Assembly (NCBI GenBank): GCA_900541495.1
Contig: UQKC01000078.1
Span: forward strand, 1-8,625
DNA: 8,625 bases
Source: an uncultured Ruminococcus sp.
GTDB lineage: Bacteria; Bacillota; Clostridia; Oscillospirales; Ruminococcaceae
Reading direction: 5' to 3'
Under the pieces are notes generated by a model that worked only from the letters and a program-made list of their open reading frames with translations, ran no database searches and had not been told where the DNA came from. The position numbers were made by a program, and so were the translations under genes. Below are positions 7,490 through 8,625 of the stretch, in pieces. Each line of letters begins with the position of its first letter. Within the stretch, counting starts at the first letter, position 1.

Positions 7490-7529
7490 TCACAATAAAA
7501 TTATTTCACTTTTCAGGTTCGTATTGTGA
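7490..7529. repeat. TATTGTGA inverted pair
   Basis: TCACAATA (7490-7497) and TATTGTGA (7522-7529) form a perfect 8-bp inverted repeat with a 24-base spacer. A third exact copy lies at 7400-7407, and a 7-of-8 copy on the minus strand at 7425-7418 overlaps the end of the pot -10 element and the predicted start site. The clustering in the control region suggests binding sites for a regulator, but AT-rich sequence raises chance matches. Confidence 0.35.
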
Positions 7530-7547
7530 CATTTTTCAACACACATC

Positions 7548-7569
7548 AAAATTGCAAATATGCAATTTT
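7548..7569. repeat. Perfect 9-bp palindromic hairpin
   Basis: AAAATTGCA (7548-7556) and TGCAATTTT (7561-7569) form a perfect 9-bp dyad with a 4-base AATA loop, centred about 55 bases upstream of the merR -35 element. One further T follows the right arm. It may be an operator or the weak end of a transcript. A related ATGCAAAAATG lies at 7583-7593. Confidence 0.35.
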
Positions 7570-7613
7570 TGTTACATCAATTATGCAAAAATGTAAAACT
7601 TCACTTACTCTTA

Positions 7614-7642
7614 TTGACACAGCGGAACACTTTATTTATAAT
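7614..7642 (+). promoter_or_regulatory. Consensus sigma-A promoter of merR
   Basis: TTGACA (7614-7619), a 17-base spacer and TATAAT (7637-7642) form a perfect match to the housekeeping promoter. Transcription should start near 7649, leaving a leader of about 58 bases before the merR ATG. The 17-base spacer contrasts with the 19-base spacer of the divergent pot promoter. No dyad like the pot operator overlaps it, so strong constitutive expression is the simplest reading. Confidence 0.85.
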
Positions 7643-7706
7643 AGAAAATATAAAAAATCGGCCAAGGCGCATCTGCCTGCCCGAAGCAGCGTTTGGAGGA
7701 ATCATA

Positions 7707-8546
7707 ATGGATAACAAAAACGGCTTTTTAACCATCTCGGAATTCGCTAAACTCCGCGGAGTAACTTCCGAAACCCTGCGGCATTATGACCGCACGGGAC
7801 TTTTGAAGCCGGTACATATCGATGAACAGACAGGCTACAGATACTATTCTATATTGCAGTATGAACAGCTCGGAACGATAAAGGAGCTCCGCCAGCTTGG
7901 ATTTTCGATAGACGCTATCTCCGAATATTTCAAGGAAAGAAACGTCGCAAAATCAATAGAAATGCTCGACCACAAGCACACAGAAGTCCTTTCAAAGCTA
8001 AAAGAACTCAACGAGCTTGAAAGGGTTCTCCGTCAGAAGCTCGACTATCTTCACGAAATACAAAAGCCTCGGGAAGAAATGACACCGCGCATCGTTTCTC
8101 TCCCCGAACGGTACTGCATCACCAACAAGACGATCGTGGACAACAGCGAAGCGCTCGGAATGAGCTATACGCTTCTCGAAAAAAAGCTTTCCGACCTCAG
8201 CCCTATCCTTGCGACCAACAGAATGGGACATTTTCTTCCCCTTTCGCACAGCAATAAGCTCGGAAATGAATACATACCGTTTATTTTCGCCGCTCCCAAC
8301 AGCGCTCCCGAGGAATACAGCCGAAGCTTCCCTGCGGGAGATTATGTTACCATATTCTCCTCGGACGGGCTTGAAAAAGAAAGCTACAGAAAATGCTTCG
8401 CCAAGATAACCGAATATATGGAGGAAAACGATCTTGTTCCTGCGGATAATTACGTTATCTGCTATTTCCCTATCGACCTCACCATAACCGACAAGGAAAA
8501 AGAATTCTCTATAGAAATGCAGCTTAGAGTAAAAAAGAAGTGCTGA
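7707..8546 (+). CDS. MerR family transcriptional regulator, BmrR-like
   Basis: This 279-residue protein has the size and layout of BmrR. A winged-helix MerR domain occupies about residues 6-75 (FLTISEFAKLRGVTSETLRHYDRTGLL, then GYRYYS and a second helical pair). A coiled-coil dimerisation helix follows (about 80-120), then a GyrI-like effector-binding domain (about 125-279) ending in FPIDLTITDKEKEFSIEMQLRV, which resembles the end of BmrR. The acidic residue with which BmrR contacts cationic drugs does not seem to be kept (the region reads NYVICYFPI), so the ligand may differ. The frame extends upstream to 7560, but that start lies before the promoter and has no ribosome site; ATG 7707 has GGAGGA 6 bases upstream. 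It is divergent from potA, whose promoter has MerR-type geometry, so it probably regulates the pot genes and perhaps the MATE gene. BltR of B. subtilis is a known MerR-type regulator of an efflux pump plus a polyamine acetyltransferase. Confidence 0.92.
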   Translation: MDNKNGFLTISEFAKLRGVTSETLRHYDRTGLLKPVHIDEQTGYRYYSILQYEQLGTIKELRQLGFSIDAISEYFKERNVAKSIEMLDHKHTEVLSKLKELNELERVLRQKLDYLHEIQKPREEMTPRIVSLPERYCITNKTIVDNSEALGMSYTLLEKKLSDLSPILATNRMGHFLPLSHSNKLGNEYIPFIFAAPNSAPEEYSRSFPAGDYVTIFSSDGLEKESYRKCFAKITEYMEENDLVPADNYVICYFPIDLTITDKEKEFSIEMQLRVKKKC

Positions 8547-8573
8547 TCTGACCAAACGATCATATCAGCACTT
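8538..8573. terminator. Hairpin spanning the merR stop codon
   Basis: AAGTGCTGAT (8538-8547), which includes the merR stop codon, pairs perfectly over 10 bp with ATCAGCACTT (8564-8573) across a 16-base loop. On the plus strand it is followed by AGAACCTGTCTTC, a poor U-tract. On the minus strand it is followed by CTTCTTTTTT, a good one. It therefore fits best as a terminator for leftward transcription entering from beyond the window, and perhaps also a weak merR terminator. Confidence 0.5.
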
Positions 8574-8574
8574 A

Positions 8575-8625
8575 GAACCTGTCTTCATAAGCATATGCAC
8601 ACGTCTTTTCGGCAAATTTTGCTGC
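8575..8625. repeat. Non-coding right edge, possible end of a dispersed repeat
   Basis: This stretch holds GAACCTGT (8575-8582) and GGCAAATTTT (8611-8620), the same two words as found outward of amt at the left edge in inverted orientation. The spacer here is about 13 bases longer. It is cut by the window end, so its full extent cannot be judged. Confidence 0.35.

Larger units (their letters stand above)
7323..7706. promoter_or_regulatory. AT-rich divergent control region between potA and merR
   Basis: The 384 bases between the two start codons contain no convincing gene. They hold, from left to right, the potA ribosome site, a pot leader hairpin, the leftward pot promoter with an operator-like dyad, repeated TATTGTGA words, a 9-bp hairpin, and the rightward merR promoter with its leader. 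Base composition is much richer in A and T than in the flanking genes. Both genes are probably controlled from here. Confidence 0.75.

Noticed and set aside
7560..7706. Extension of merR to an ATG at 7560
   Set aside because: It lies upstream of the perfect TTGACA-17-TATAAT promoter and lacks a ribosome site; ATG 7707 has GGAGGA and begins just before the HTH domain.
7998..8555. Minus-strand frame of 185 codons opposite merR
   Set aside because: It has no recognisable domain and lies entirely opposite the merR effector domain and its terminal hairpin; it is a shadow of codon bias.
1..8625. CRISPR array, tRNA, rRNA or transposase gene
   Set aside because: No regularly spaced direct repeats, no cloverleaf-like or rRNA-like segments, and no transposase reading frame were seen in either strand.

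Overview
The window looks like a chromosomal segment of a Gram-positive anaerobe of the class Clostridia, most likely a Ruminococcus-like member of the Oscillospiraceae. This rests on moderate GC content, strong AAGGAGG-type ribosome binding sites, a Gram-positive style lipoprotein signal, a BmrR-type MerR regulator and an ammonium transporter fused to a PII domain. The genus is an inference; no rRNA or marker gene is present.

Layout. Six genes run leftward (minus strand) and one runs rightward. From right to left on the minus strand: an ABC importer of the spermidine/putrescine type in the order potA (ATPase, 7322-6216), potB (permease, 6175-5249), potC (permease, 5226-4438) and potD (lipoprotein binding protein, 4385-3285); then a MATE-family efflux transporter (3205-1793); then an Amt ammonium channel with a full C-terminal PII domain (1742-99). 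Gaps between the six are 22 to 79 bases, so they could be one transcript, although hairpins sit between potC and potD, potD and MATE, and MATE and amt. Divergent from potA is a MerR-family regulator with a BmrR-like effector domain (7707-8546).

The control region. The 384-base gap between potA and merR (7323-7706) is AT-rich and dense in signals. The merR promoter is a perfect TTGACA-17-TATAAT. The leftward pot promoter candidate is TTGACT-19-TATTCT. Its over-long 19-base spacer contains a near-perfect dyad (ACTTTTG-N7-CAAAGGT), the architecture MerR-family activators act on. The simplest reading is that the MerR protein senses a ligand, possibly a polyamine or another organic cation, and switches on the importer and perhaps the exporter and ammonium sensor downstream. 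The same gap holds three exact copies of TATTGTGA plus one near copy, a 9-bp perfect hairpin, and a hairpin in the pot leader.

Edges. Both outer ends, just beyond the stop codons of amt and merR, carry a stop-codon-spanning hairpin followed outward by GAACCT and then an identical GGCAAATTTT. These are in inverted orientation and may be the edges of a dispersed repeat.

How the genes work together: PotD captures the substrate outside the membrane, PotB and PotC form the channel, and PotA powers import. The MATE pump could export an excess or a toxic cation, and Amt-PII couples ammonium entry to ATP/2-oxoglutarate status. This last linkage is inference from gene order.
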